64,000 bases of DNA from Dyadobacter bucti. Lineage in GTDB: Bacteria > Bacteroidota > Bacteroidia > Cytophagales > Spirosomataceae. The DNA lies in contig NZ_SWFP01000001.1 of the NCBI RefSeq assembly GCF_005869225.1, positions 682,001-746,000 on the forward strand, read 5' to 3'. Under the pieces are notes generated by a model that saw only the letters and a list, made by a program, of their open reading frames with translations, had not been told where the DNA came from and did no database searches. Position numbers and translations under genes: made by a program. Shown here in pieces: positions 44,351 through 52,658 of this stretch; position 1 is the stretch's first letter; each line of letters starts with the position of its first letter.

Positions 44351-45526
44351 TCAAAGCAATGGCCATTTAAATGTCGATTTCAGCGCGATCCGTGTACCGG
44401 TTTCCTGCGATTTCCGGGCCGCCTCGATAATTTCCAGCACATGCAGCGAGTGCAGGGTAGTAATCACGGGGTCCACACCATTTGCCATGGTTTCGGAAAT
44501 ATAGCTCGCGCCCTGCTGCCATACAAATGAACCGGTATCTGTTGCAAACCGCTTCGTTTTTTCGTTGCCTTCGGTGGCCATATCCACACCTGTCGGAGCC
44601 CAGTCGTAACCTATCAGCTGCATATTGCCTGTGGTGCCCCAGATCGAAATCGTAGGTTTGTCCTGTCCGCTCCCTTCGTGACCATAAGGGTCAAAATAAT
44701 TAAATCCGCTCTGCACGTGTGACAAAGCGCCGCTTGTATGTTCCATCAGCACCATGCTGTTGTCTTCCGCCTCTACTTTGATAGGTGCATTGCGGTTATC
44801 GACTTTTCGGGTCGGCGTGATAATGTTCAGCATGGACACGATGGACTTCACAGGCCCCAGCAGCCCCGTCAATGTCGCCATGTTGTAAACGGCCAGATCG
44901 GGCATGCTGCCGCCCAGTTTCTCATAAAAGAAAGCCGACCAGGTTGGTCCCTGGTGCCCGTAGTGCGCATGCGCCGCCGCCACTTTGCCGAGCTTTTTTT
45001 CCTGTATGGCCTTTGACATAAATGCAAACTGAGGACTCAGGATCACCGCAGGCGCACCCCATATTCTCAGTTGCTTTTTCTGTGCCAGAGCCAGCAGTGC
45101 CGTACCCTCCTGGTAGGTATTGGCCATGGGTTTTTCACTCCATACGTTTTTACCCTTTTCCAGGCCTATCTTGTTCAGCCGACCGTGTTCCTGCATGTTG
45201 GTCAGGTTCACCAGCAGGTCGAAATCAGCGCCGGCGAGCATTTTTTCAATGGAGGGATAATAGTTGGGAATACCATATTTGGCGGCGGCATCTTTGGCCC
45301 TTTGCTCAACAATATCACAGGTACTCACCAAAGTTACAAACGGGGATTTGCTCAGATGCGGCAAATATTGCGTCGATACGCTACCGCAGCCGATAACGCC
45401 CACGCGGATTTTTTGCGCAGCTTCCCCTCCGGCTGTTAAGCCCGAAGGCCACATCATTGCAATGGCTCCCATAATCCCGGCCTGGCGGATAAAGTCCTTG
45501 CGGGACAGCTCGTTCTGTGTTTCCAT
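44351..45526 (-). CDS. Gfo/Idh/MocA-family oxidoreductase with Tat-like signal
   Basis: A 391-aa NAD(P)-dependent oxidoreductase preceded by a Tat-like signal (SRKDFIRQAG, then a hydrophobic stretch to about 35). The nucleotide fold has VGVIGCGSVSTQYL, and the catalytic lysine motif is SEKPMAN. Family members with such signals act in the periplasm on glycans or sugar derivatives with tightly bound NAD. It is the first gene of the operon with nagB (24 bases apart) and the MFS gene, divergent from the Rieske gene. The substrate is unknown. Confidence 0.9.
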   Translation of the reverse strand: METQNELSRKDFIRQAGIMGAIAMMWPSGLTAGGEAAQKIRVGVIGCGSVSTQYLPHLSKSPFVTLVSTCDIVEQRAKDAAAKYGIPNYYPSIEKMLAGADFDLLVNLTNMQEHGRLNKIGLEKGKNVWSEKPMANTYQEGTALLALAQKKQLRIWGAPAVILSPQFAFMSKAIQEKKLGKVAAAHAHYGHQGPTWSAFFYEKLGGSMPDLAVYNMATLTGLLGPVKSIVSMLNIITPTRKVDNRNAPIKVEAEDNSMVLMEHTSGALSHVQSGFNYFDPYGHEGSGQDKPTISIWGTTGNMQLIGYDWAPTGVDMATEGNEKTKRFATDTGSFVWQQGASYISETMANGVDPVITTLHSLHVLEIIEAARKSQETGTRIALKSTFKWPLL

Positions 45527-45714
45527 ATTAAAAACTTTCTCTGGTTCTGACGATCATAAAAATTGATATGGCCAAAAATTGCACTCTTCCGGTTCAGCTA
45601 CAAGCACCGGGACAAAAAAGATAAAATTCTAAGAAAATACTGTAGATATCGGGAAACTTTGTGGAGAGGTTGCTTTTGATATAACCGCTAAGTTTACATA
45701 AAAAACAAAGTACC

Positions 45715-46905
45715 ATGGATACCCAGTCACTGATCGAAAACTATGAATCCGGAAAAAGCCTTCCCCAGGCGTTCTATACCGACGAACGGATTTTTGAAAT
45801 GGATATGCAGCATATCTGGCAGAAATATTGGCTTTTTGCAGGTGTTACGGCAGATATTCCGAAAATCGGTGATTATTTTACCTATAAAATCAACAAGGAT
45901 TCCGTCATAATCATCCGGGGCGATGACGGCGAAATCCTGGCACATTATAATACCTGCCGCCACCGCGGATCCCTGATATGCACCAAAGAATCAGGCACTG
46001 CGCCCAAGCTGCTGTGCCCCTACCACCAGTGGGTTTATAACAAGGACGGATCGTTGTTCAAAGCCCGGCACATGCCGGATGATTTTGACAAATCCGACTT
46101 CGGCCTGCATCCGGTACACCTCAAAGTGGTCGAAGGCCTCATATTCATTTCCCTGGCCGCCAGCCCGCCTGATTTTGAGCCTGTTATTGAGGGTTTTGGT
46201 CCTTTTTTGAAACCCTATCAGCTTCACAAAGCCAAAATAGCGGCTAAGAAACGGTATGTGCTGAAAACAAACTGGAAACTGATCACTGAGAATTTCCGGG
46301 AATGCTATCATTGCGGAGCCGCACATCCGGAGTATTGCAAAGCTGTGATCGGCGCCAATTTAAAAGAATCGGCTGAGGTTTACCTGCCCGAAAAACAGGC
46401 AGACTGGTCGGCGAAAGGACTGGAAGTAAAAGGCATCGATTTTGTGGACGACTCGTTTCACTTCGCAGTAAGGTATCCGCTCAGGCCGCATTTTGAAAGT
46501 TACAGCCTCGACGGAAAATCTGTGTCGGTACCGATGGGCGAACACCGGGATTATGACGCCGGCGTGCTCGGCCTGGTATGTTATCCCAATTTCTGGATCG
46601 ATGCCGTGAGCGACTATGTATGGACGATGCGGATCACGCCCATCAGTGCATCGCGCTGCTATGTGGACCTTTCCTGGCTGGTGGATGCCAATGCTGTGGA
46701 AGGTAAGGATTATGAGGTCGACCGGCTTGTGGAGTTCTGGAAAGTGACCGGGGAACAGGATTGGGAATTGTGCGAGAATAATTTTGCCGGAATAGAGTCG
46801 TCGCATTACCAGCCGGGACCGTATGCGCCTTCCGAACTGGATGTTGTGAAATTCGTGGACTGGTACATCGACCGCCTCAGAGAAGGAACGCGCTCAGTAA
46901 TGTAG
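45715..46905 (+). CDS. Rieske non-heme iron oxygenase, alpha subunit (quaternary-amine type?)
   Basis: A 396-aa Rieske oxygenase. The [2Fe-2S] ligands are C81/H83 (CRHRGS) and C101/H104 (CPYHQW). The mononuclear iron site is ENFRECYHCGAAHPE with H199 and H204, plus D349 (EQDWELC). The residue at the bridging position is a glutamate (E196, in ECYH) rather than aspartate. That is typical of oxygenases acting on carnitine, betaine or similar amines, as I recall for CntA. No reductase or ferredoxin gene lies in the window. It sits between a sugar oxidoreductase and a sugar kinase. Its 3' end overlaps the kinase gene by 12 bases. Confidence 0.88.
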   Translation: MDTQSLIENYESGKSLPQAFYTDERIFEMDMQHIWQKYWLFAGVTADIPKIGDYFTYKINKDSVIIIRGDDGEILAHYNTCRHRGSLICTKESGTAPKLLCPYHQWVYNKDGSLFKARHMPDDFDKSDFGLHPVHLKVVEGLIFISLAASPPDFEPVIEGFGPFLKPYQLHKAKIAAKKRYVLKTNWKLITENFRECYHCGAAHPEYCKAVIGANLKESAEVYLPEKQADWSAKGLEVKGIDFVDDSFHFAVRYPLRPHFESYSLDGKSVSVPMGEHRDYDAGVLGLVCYPNFWIDAVSDYVWTMRITPISASRCYVDLSWLVDANAVEGKDYEVDRLVEFWKVTGEQDWELCENNFAGIESSHYQPGPYAPSELDVVKFVDWYIDRLREGTRSVM

Positions 46906-48009
46906 TACCTGCGCCAGATGCGGGCTCTCGGCATGCGTGATGTAATGTCTCGTGATCGAGTGCCCCATTTCCAGAGCCTCGCCGGTGTTCATTTCAAGAA
47001 GGAGAGCGGCACAGAAACCCGTATTGAAATTGTCACCCGCTCCGGTAAGCAGCCTGGGGTTGGTGAGTTTCTGGGTCGTTCTCTGCGAAACACCGTCCAC
47101 ATCGCAGCAGCAGGCTTCCGTGGAATGGTGTACCAAAACCTTATGAAGGCCTACCGCATTGAAGCCGATCGCATCAAAAATGGCCTTCGCCGTATCGGCT
47201 ATTCCCGGCACTTTTTTTCCATTTTGCATCAACGCATTGTAGATCAACGCCGATTCATTCATATTCAAACTCAATACCACCTCCCAGTGTTTTGAAAAGC
47301 GGTGCAGCAATTCCAATGCCTCCATCAGTTGCGCGTGTGTCTTTTTGGAACAATCCGACAGATCGAAGAGTCCCATAGGTTTTGAAACGTTGCCCGTAGT
47401 AAAAGGCAATACATCGTCCAAAAGCCCCCGCCACACTCCCGTGGAATGTGCCAGCTCACTCCAGTTGAGCAGCCCGATCAGGTCTTTTTCGGAAAAAATC
47501 GTCCGGAGCTGGCTGATACCGATCGTTTCCCGGATATACGGCCAGTCCGCATTGTTGATTTGCGTCGACTCCGCCATCATCATTTTGCTGTTCCTGAATT
47601 CAACGGCAGTGCTCATGCCCGGTTCGGCATAGCTGTACAAGGTGCAGTTGGCCGACATTTGCTGAAAAATATGATGGATATCCGGCAGTCCGAGCGCGCC
47701 TACACAATCCACTTTGCAGCCCAGCCGCGCAAACGCATTCGCCGTGATGGGCATGTTGCCGCCGACTTTGAAAAGCTCCTGTTCCAGTTCCAGGGAAAAG
47801 TTTTTGTCAGCCTTTTCAATGATGTACCCGCCAAATTCGGCGCTGTCCTCAAAGTACACCTGCGACCCATCTTCACGTTTTGATTTTACAATCCTGACGA
47901 TAGAGTCAATGTAGCCGTCAAATCCCAGCGCTATTTTTTTAGCGCTTAGTTTTTCGGACAAAAGGGCGATCCGGCTGTCCCCTTTTTCGGTTGAATTCAA
48001 GACTAACAT
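46894..48009 (-). CDS. PfkB-family carbohydrate kinase
   Basis: A 371-aa sugar or nucleoside kinase. PfkB features are the substrate side GFDGYIDSIVR, GGNMPITANAFARLG, and the C-terminal signature LTGAGDNFNTGFCAALLL with the catalytic aspartate. It is longer than usual by about 50 residues at the N-terminus and in the middle. It overlaps the Rieske gene tail-to-tail by 12 bases and is divergent from an AraC-type regulator. A role in phosphorylating the sugar of this locus is likely; the exact substrate cannot be told. Confidence 0.88.
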   Translation of the reverse strand: MLVLNSTEKGDSRIALLSEKLSAKKIALGFDGYIDSIVRIVKSKREDGSQVYFEDSAEFGGYIIEKADKNFSLELEQELFKVGGNMPITANAFARLGCKVDCVGALGLPDIHHIFQQMSANCTLYSYAEPGMSTAVEFRNSKMMMAESTQINNADWPYIRETIGISQLRTIFSEKDLIGLLNWSELAHSTGVWRGLLDDVLPFTTGNVSKPMGLFDLSDCSKKTHAQLMEALELLHRFSKHWEVVLSLNMNESALIYNALMQNGKKVPGIADTAKAIFDAIGFNAVGLHKVLVHHSTEACCCDVDGVSQRTTQKLTNPRLLTGAGDNFNTGFCAALLLEMNTGEALEMGHSITRHYITHAESPHLAQVLHY

Positions 48010-48148
48010 TCAGGTGCTTTTAAAAGAATTTATTGATTCCTACCATGTTGTCAAGGTAAAGGTTAATATGCGCACACCGCTACGCCTTTTTATCTATGTC
48101 CTATGGAATTTTATCAAATTAAGTATAAGAAGGGAAAAATGGTCGTTA

Positions 48149-48190
48149 ATATGACTTTAAATATGTATTATAGCTCAAATAAATATGACT
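48149..48190. promoter_or_regulatory. Direct repeats ATATGACT, possible AraC-type operator
   Basis: ATATGACT occurs at 48149-48156 and 48183-48190, 34 bases apart (about three helix turns), between the PfkB and AraC genes. A second repeat, GTTAATATG, occurs at 48062-48070 and 48145-48153. AraC-family proteins often bind such direct repeats. The region is very A+T-rich, so chance is possible. Confidence 0.3.
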
Positions 48191-48198
48191 AATCCGCT

Positions 48199-49086
48199 AT
48201 GAACACCCTATTCGCAGGCCATTCCTCAGACCACGCAATACCGGAATGCGGGACTGTCCGCTGCTTGGATGCCGCCGATCCTGCCAGCCGCGCCAACCAT
48301 TCACATCCTCAGATCGAGCTGGTGTGTATATTGTCGGGAAGTACATCCGTTCTGATCGGCAGTCACGTCCAGCAGGGCGTAGCAGGCGATGTGTTTCTCA
48401 TCGGAAGTCACCTGGTACATGCCATTCATCCCTTGCCCGGCCAGGACGACGGCGTGATGATCGTCCATTTTACAGAGCAATTTTTTATGGATCTGATCAC
48501 CCTGCTGAGGGATTTCCAGCCGATGGGGAATTTCATGGGACATTGCATGCAGGGTATGCTCTGGAGGGGGCAAATGCAGGGAATGATCCCGGCGATCATG
48601 AAGCTGAGAGAAACCAGCGGAATGAATACGATCATCAGATCGGTAGAGATCCTGTCGGCCCTGGCAATGCAGGAGCAGTGCCAGGTGCTCAATCAGACGC
48701 GTTCCGGCCCCGCCCTGGCGGATGACCGGGCCGAGGATAAGATCAAAAAGGTTTTTGATTACACCCAGGAACATTACCGTGAAGCGATCACACTTTCACA
48801 GATTGCGTCCGTGGTCAATTTTACAGTAACCTCCTTTTGCCGGTATTTTAAAAAATGGACCGGCAAAAATTACTATCACTATCTCAATGAAGTCAGGATC
48901 GACAAGGCCTGTACCCTGCTCATGGCCGACGGTTCCAAAAGCATAGAGGAGGTCTGCTACATCACCGGATACAGCAGTCCCTCCACTTTTTACAAACATT
49001 TTAAGAAAATACTAAATATGACCCCGAAGGAATATCAGGACAAAGCCAGGACAGGGGTAACTAAAGATGTTTTTTCATGTACATAA
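48199..49086 (+). CDS. AraC-family transcriptional regulator
   Basis: A 295-aa regulator with an N-terminal cupin-like domain (about 10-100: NHSHPQIELVCILSGSTSVL, GDVFLIGSHLVHAIHPLPG) and a C-terminal double helix-turn-helix (about 185-285: ITLSQIASVVNFTVTSFCRY, YHYLNEVRIDKACTLLM, EVCYITGYSSPSTFYKHF). It has the same design as the regulator at 41548. It is divergent from the PfkB kinase gene and is likely to control it. Confidence 0.92.
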   Translation: MNTLFAGHSSDHAIPECGTVRCLDAADPASRANHSHPQIELVCILSGSTSVLIGSHVQQGVAGDVFLIGSHLVHAIHPLPGQDDGVMIVHFTEQFFMDLITLLRDFQPMGNFMGHCMQGMLWRGQMQGMIPAIMKLRETSGMNTIIRSVEILSALAMQEQCQVLNQTRSGPALADDRAEDKIKKVFDYTQEHYREAITLSQIASVVNFTVTSFCRYFKKWTGKNYYHYLNEVRIDKACTLLMADGSKSIEEVCYITGYSSPSTFYKHFKKILNMTPKEYQDKARTGVTKDVFSCT

Positions 49087-49134
49087 TCATGTGCGCCCAG
49101 CATTTTTTGAAAGACTTACCATGCGCACAAAAGG

Positions 49135-49842
49135 CTACCGCCTGCCGACTGGCACCAGCACACCCACCGAAACCGAGCCTGCGCGGTTGTAGACTTTCAC
49201 GTCGTCTGAGCCAGTCTGTTTGAACAGGTTCAGCAGTCCGAAATGATAGCGGGCCTCGGCAAAAATCCTGAGGTTGCCAACCGGATAGGCAACACCTGCA
49301 CCACCGACAAGCCCGAAATCAAACTTACGGGGACCGTCATCTCCGCTAAGGACTTCCTCGGCTGTATTTTCTTCAACCAAATTGCCGTTGATGTACACTT
49401 TACTGCCTCCTTTAAGCACTTGCGGCTTAGCAAGCACCCTTACTTCCGGGCCTAGCGAAACGATTCCTTCCAGTTTTCCCAGAGACGGGCGATACTGGGC
49501 CAGAACAGGCATTTCGATGTAATTCAGGATGGTTTTCCCTTTAAGTTCGTACCGGTAGGTTTGGGTGTTGTCGTTGAGCGTGGTCGTATTTTCTAATTTG
49601 GCGCCCCGCTGAGAAAACCCGGGTTCCGCCTGAATGCTGAAAGAAGGGCTGATCTGATAGTTGAACAACACGGCAACATTGGGCGCGACACGCGTTTTAA
49701 AAACGGCACCATCTGCATTCTCCATGGCAAGCGTCGAAAGGTTTGCCCCGGCACGCAGCCCGACGTGCATCTGGGCAGAGGAAGTAGAAGCTGCAAACAT
49801 GGAAAATAAAAAAGCTGCCGATAGTAAAGTGGTTTTTTTCAT
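49135..49842 (-). CDS. Outer-membrane beta-barrel (porin-like) protein
   Basis: A 235-aa exported protein (signal ends ASTSSAQ) of the small eight-strand outer-membrane barrel family (PF13568-like). Beta-strand patterns include MHVGLRAGANLSTLAM, FSIQAEPGFSQRGAKL, YIEMPVLAQYRPSLGKL, GLVGGAGVAYPVGNLRIF and ARYHFGLLNLF. The function is unknown. It is monocistronic and has no clear promoter. Confidence 0.85.
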   Translation of the reverse strand: MKKTTLLSAAFLFSMFAASTSSAQMHVGLRAGANLSTLAMENADGAVFKTRVAPNVAVLFNYQISPSFSIQAEPGFSQRGAKLENTTTLNDNTQTYRYELKGKTILNYIEMPVLAQYRPSLGKLEGIVSLGPEVRVLAKPQVLKGGSKVYINGNLVEENTAEEVLSGDDGPRKFDFGLVGGAGVAYPVGNLRIFAEARYHFGLLNLFKQTGSDDVKVYNRAGSVSVGVLVPVGRR

Positions 49843-49977
49843 GGCATTTGTTGCGGAAAATTGAGTTAAGGGTGATTAAAAAGAACAACACATATGTGAT
49901 CAACGTACTGTCTCATTAATTTATTTTTGGTTACATATTTATTAAAACAGCCTTTGACCATGAGGTTTCCCGGTGTT

Positions 49978-51570
49978 TTAGTCGAGGAAAATCGTCTTAT
50001 CCGTGTTGATTTCAGTGATAAAAAAAGCATCATGTGAGATGACAAGAACAGCGCCATCAAAATATTTAACAGCCTCTGTGAGAACATTTTGACTGTGCGC
50101 ATCCAGGTTATTGGTAGGCTCGTCCAGGATCAGCAGATCGGGCATATTGTTGCTGGCCGAGATACAGCACAGGGCAAGTTTCATCTTTTCGCCTCCGCTA
50201 AGCCCGGCGCCTTTCCTGTTCCAGACCTCACGCGGAAACTGATGGTAATGCAGCAAAGTTTTCAAGGCCGATTCCGGCAAATGCCGCACATTGAACCACT
50301 GCAACTGCTCGAAAACGGAAAGTGCATTGTCAATCAGGGCGTACTCCTGGTCGATGTAAATGTGACGAAAATCACCGAGGTACAGCTCCCCGGCCGTCGG
50401 TTTCAGCACACCTGTGAGCAGATTGACCAGCGTGGTTTTCCCGGAACCATTTTTCCCTTCGATCCGGATCCGGTCGCCGGAGCGGATCTGAAAACTCAGC
50501 GGAAAATGCCAGAGCTTAATTTCCTCATAGCTAAAATTAATATCCTTTGCCTCGACGAGGATCTTCCCTTTATGCAGCCCGGATTTCCGCAAGTCAATTT
50601 TCAAAACCTGATAATCCTGTATCTGCGTTCTGATCTGCTGCAGGTTTTCGGCCAGATCGTCAATCCTTTCGCCGTGAACGTCCATGATCCTGGCGGTACT
50701 TTGTTCTGCCTGGGTTTTGCGGCCGCCTGCGATGATCCGCGGCAATGATTGTTTCTGGCCCTGCGTTTTCCCCCTCGCCTCTTTTTTCTGTCGTTGTTCG
50801 GCCACTTCCCTGGCCTTTTCCCTGGCGAGTTTCAGCGCCTTTTCATTTTCATCGAGGCGCGATTGTAAGGCTTGCAGCTTGCCTTCTTTTTGTGAAATAT
50901 AAAAATCATAATTTCCTCCAAACACCTCGATACCGGTTTTGCCCAGTTCCAAAATGGTGTCCAGCTGGTTTAACAAAGTCCGGTCGTGGCTCACCACCAT
51001 GAGGGTCCCTGCATATTTTCTGATCCAGACATATAACATTTCCCGGCTGCCCGCATCGAGGTGATTAGATGGTTCGTCGAGAAGGACAACGTCCGGGGAA
51101 TGTATAGCTATTCCCGCCAGAAACACTTTGGTTTTCTCGCCCCCGCTCAGCGATTGCATCGTTTGGAAAAAATCCAGGTGCTGCAAATCCCAGGCCGATA
51201 ATGCCGCGGCAACCCGCTCTTCAATGTCCCAGTCGTCGGCGAGGATTGTGAAATGTCCGGGCGTGACCTCGCCGGCAAGAATGGCGTGCAAAGCGTCCAG
51301 CTTTTGATCAACAGCCAGTACCTGCGCAACAGAAACATGATCGTACTGGCCCAGATGCTGCGGAACATACCATGTCTGCCCGGAAAGCACAGCCTCCCGC
51401 TGCGACGGCGCAAGATCACCGGCAATGATCCGCAGCAAAGTGGATTTACCGGTGCCGTTGTTTCCCACCAGGGCAGCTTTTTGGCCTTTTGCAAGGGAGA
51501 GATTTATGTTTTGAAAGAGAACTTCCCGGTCGGGATGTATGTAGGATAATGTATGCACTGAAATGCCCAT
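49978..51570 (-). CDS. ABC-F subfamily ATPase
   Basis: Cytoplasmic protein (about 530 aa) with two ABC domains and no membrane segment, of the ribosome-acting ABC-F group. Walker A motifs are GNNGTGKST and GKNGSGKTT; signatures are LSGGEKTK and LSGGEKMK; Walker B stretches are VVLLDEPSNHLD and LLILDEPTNNLD. The linker (about 245-330) is highly charged and carries a basic KKEARGKTQGQKQ patch. Members either tune translation or protect ribosomes from antibiotics. Starts at 51570, 51573 or 51582 are possible. A longer frame to 51705 lies in a long leader behind a consensus promoter and is probably not translated. Confidence 0.9.
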   Translation of the reverse strand: MGISVHTLSYIHPDREVLFQNINLSLAKGQKAALVGNNGTGKSTLLRIIAGDLAPSQREAVLSGQTWYVPQHLGQYDHVSVAQVLAVDQKLDALHAILAGEVTPGHFTILADDWDIEERVAAALSAWDLQHLDFFQTMQSLSGGEKTKVFLAGIAIHSPDVVLLDEPSNHLDAGSREMLYVWIRKYAGTLMVVSHDRTLLNQLDTILELGKTGIEVFGGNYDFYISQKEGKLQALQSRLDENEKALKLAREKAREVAEQRQKKEARGKTQGQKQSLPRIIAGGRKTQAEQSTARIMDVHGERIDDLAENLQQIRTQIQDYQVLKIDLRKSGLHKGKILVEAKDINFSYEEIKLWHFPLSFQIRSGDRIRIEGKNGSGKTTLVNLLTGVLKPTAGELYLGDFRHIYIDQEYALIDNALSVFEQLQWFNVRHLPESALKTLLHYHQFPREVWNRKGAGLSGGEKMKLALCCISASNNMPDLLILDEPTNNLDAHSQNVLTEAVKYFDGAVLVISHDAFFITEINTDKTIFLD

Positions 51571-51800
51571 CATTGAGATCATTAGGTTGTAAAAACGAAC
51601 AGAAAATGACAACGCGCGGAGCCAGACAAGCCGGATAGCCGATGCCAGCTGCACGGTTGCGTGCGCAATAAAAATTGCCTTGTACGGGAATGGATTACAT
51701 GGCATCCGGGTATGGATGAATTACTACAACTTGGTGGGCGGAGAGCCCGGAAGAGTTACCCAGATCTTACATGGAGAATTTCGGTTCGTTTTTAACGCTG

Positions 51801-51833
51801 CAAATATAAGTCCGGCCTGGTTTAGTTTCCAAA
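51801..51833 (-). promoter_or_regulatory. Consensus Bacteroidota promoter for the ABC-F gene
   Basis: On the minus strand TTTG (51833-51830), 21 bases, then TATATTTG (51808-51801) match the TTTG-N19-21-TAnnTTTG consensus exactly. The start of transcription should be near 51795. That gives the ABC-F messenger a leader of more than 200 bases, with two start-stop sequences (ATGTAA) at 51772-51767 and 51700-51695. Confidence 0.65.
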
Positions 51834-51973
51834 ACAGCGCAGGAGATTTCCCTTGCGAAGCATTGTTAATATTTAATTAACAATGATAAAAGTGTAAGGT
51901 AGATGCTTTAACCTAATTTTAGGGCCGGAATGAAAAAAGGAAGACTTCTTGTCATTCATTTTAGCATCGGCTT

Positions 51974-52522
51974 ATGAAAAAACTCGCCTTACTATCGGAT
52001 CAGGATCTGTTCGAGAAGGTAAAAGCAGGAGACAAAACGGCGTTTGAAGCGCTTTTTTTAAGGTATCATTCAAGGTTGCTGCATTTTTTAAGGATTCTTC
52101 AGGCGGACCAGGTTACTGCTGAGGATATCCTGCAGGAGCTTTTTGTAGATATATGGCTCAAAAGAGAGGAAATCATGGTTCATTCGTCCGTTAAAGCCTA
52201 TCTCTATACAGCTGCAAAAAACAGGTTTTTCAGCGCTCTGAAAACCATAAAAAGCTCTCCCATAGAAGAGTACCCCCTGCTGGTCTCGCATACTTTCCCC
52301 AATCCCGAAGAACAGCTGATCTGCGACGAAATAGCCACAGGTTTTGACCGCCAGGTCGCTGCCCTGCCCATGCAGGCGCGGCAGGCTTTTCAATTACAAC
52401 TGAATGGCAAAAAACAAAAGGAAATTGCGCAGGATATGGGCATTTCTGAGAACACGGTAGAAAAACACATCGGCAGCGCCCGCAAAAAACTGCGACAGGC
52501 ATTCGCTATCTACCTGGGATAA
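51974..52522 (+). CDS. ECF RNA polymerase sigma factor (SusCD-associated)
   Basis: A 182-aa ECF sigma factor for the second signalling cassette. Region 2: LFEKVKAGDKTAFEALFLRY, ITAEDILQELFVDIWLK-like segment, VKAYLYTAAKNRFFSAL. Region 4: ALPMQARQAFQLQL, KQKEIAQDMGISENTVEKHI. FecR follows 136 bases downstream. Upstream (51834-51973) there is no exact promoter match. Confidence 0.94.
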   Translation: MKKLALLSDQDLFEKVKAGDKTAFEALFLRYHSRLLHFLRILQADQVTAEDILQELFVDIWLKREEIMVHSSVKAYLYTAAKNRFFSALKTIKSSPIEEYPLLVSHTFPNPEEQLICDEIATGFDRQVAALPMQARQAFQLQLNGKKQKEIAQDMGISENTVEKHIGSARKKLRQAFAIYLG

Positions 52523-52658
52523 AGCCCCGTACCCAACCGCTAGCCGGTTGAGGTTGCAGCTCGCTGCCAGCCAATTGCAAAAAAATTTAAAAAATCTCAA
52601 CACCCACTGGCGGAAACCTCCGTTTTTTCTGTCTTAACCCTGAATTTGAATTACTGTA

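Noticed and set aside
49090..49129. TGTGCGC/GCGCACA inverted pair between AraC and porin genes as a terminator
   Set aside because: The loop is 26 bases and no T-run follows, so support is too weak.
49978..51705. A 575-aa version of the ABC-F protein starting at 51705
   Set aside because: The extra 45 residues lack ABC-F character and lie in the leader behind the consensus promoter; three ATGs at 51582-51570 fit better.
51680..51880. Plus-strand 66-aa frame opposite the ABC-F leader
   Set aside because: It has no protein-like pattern and lies over the minus-strand promoter and leader.
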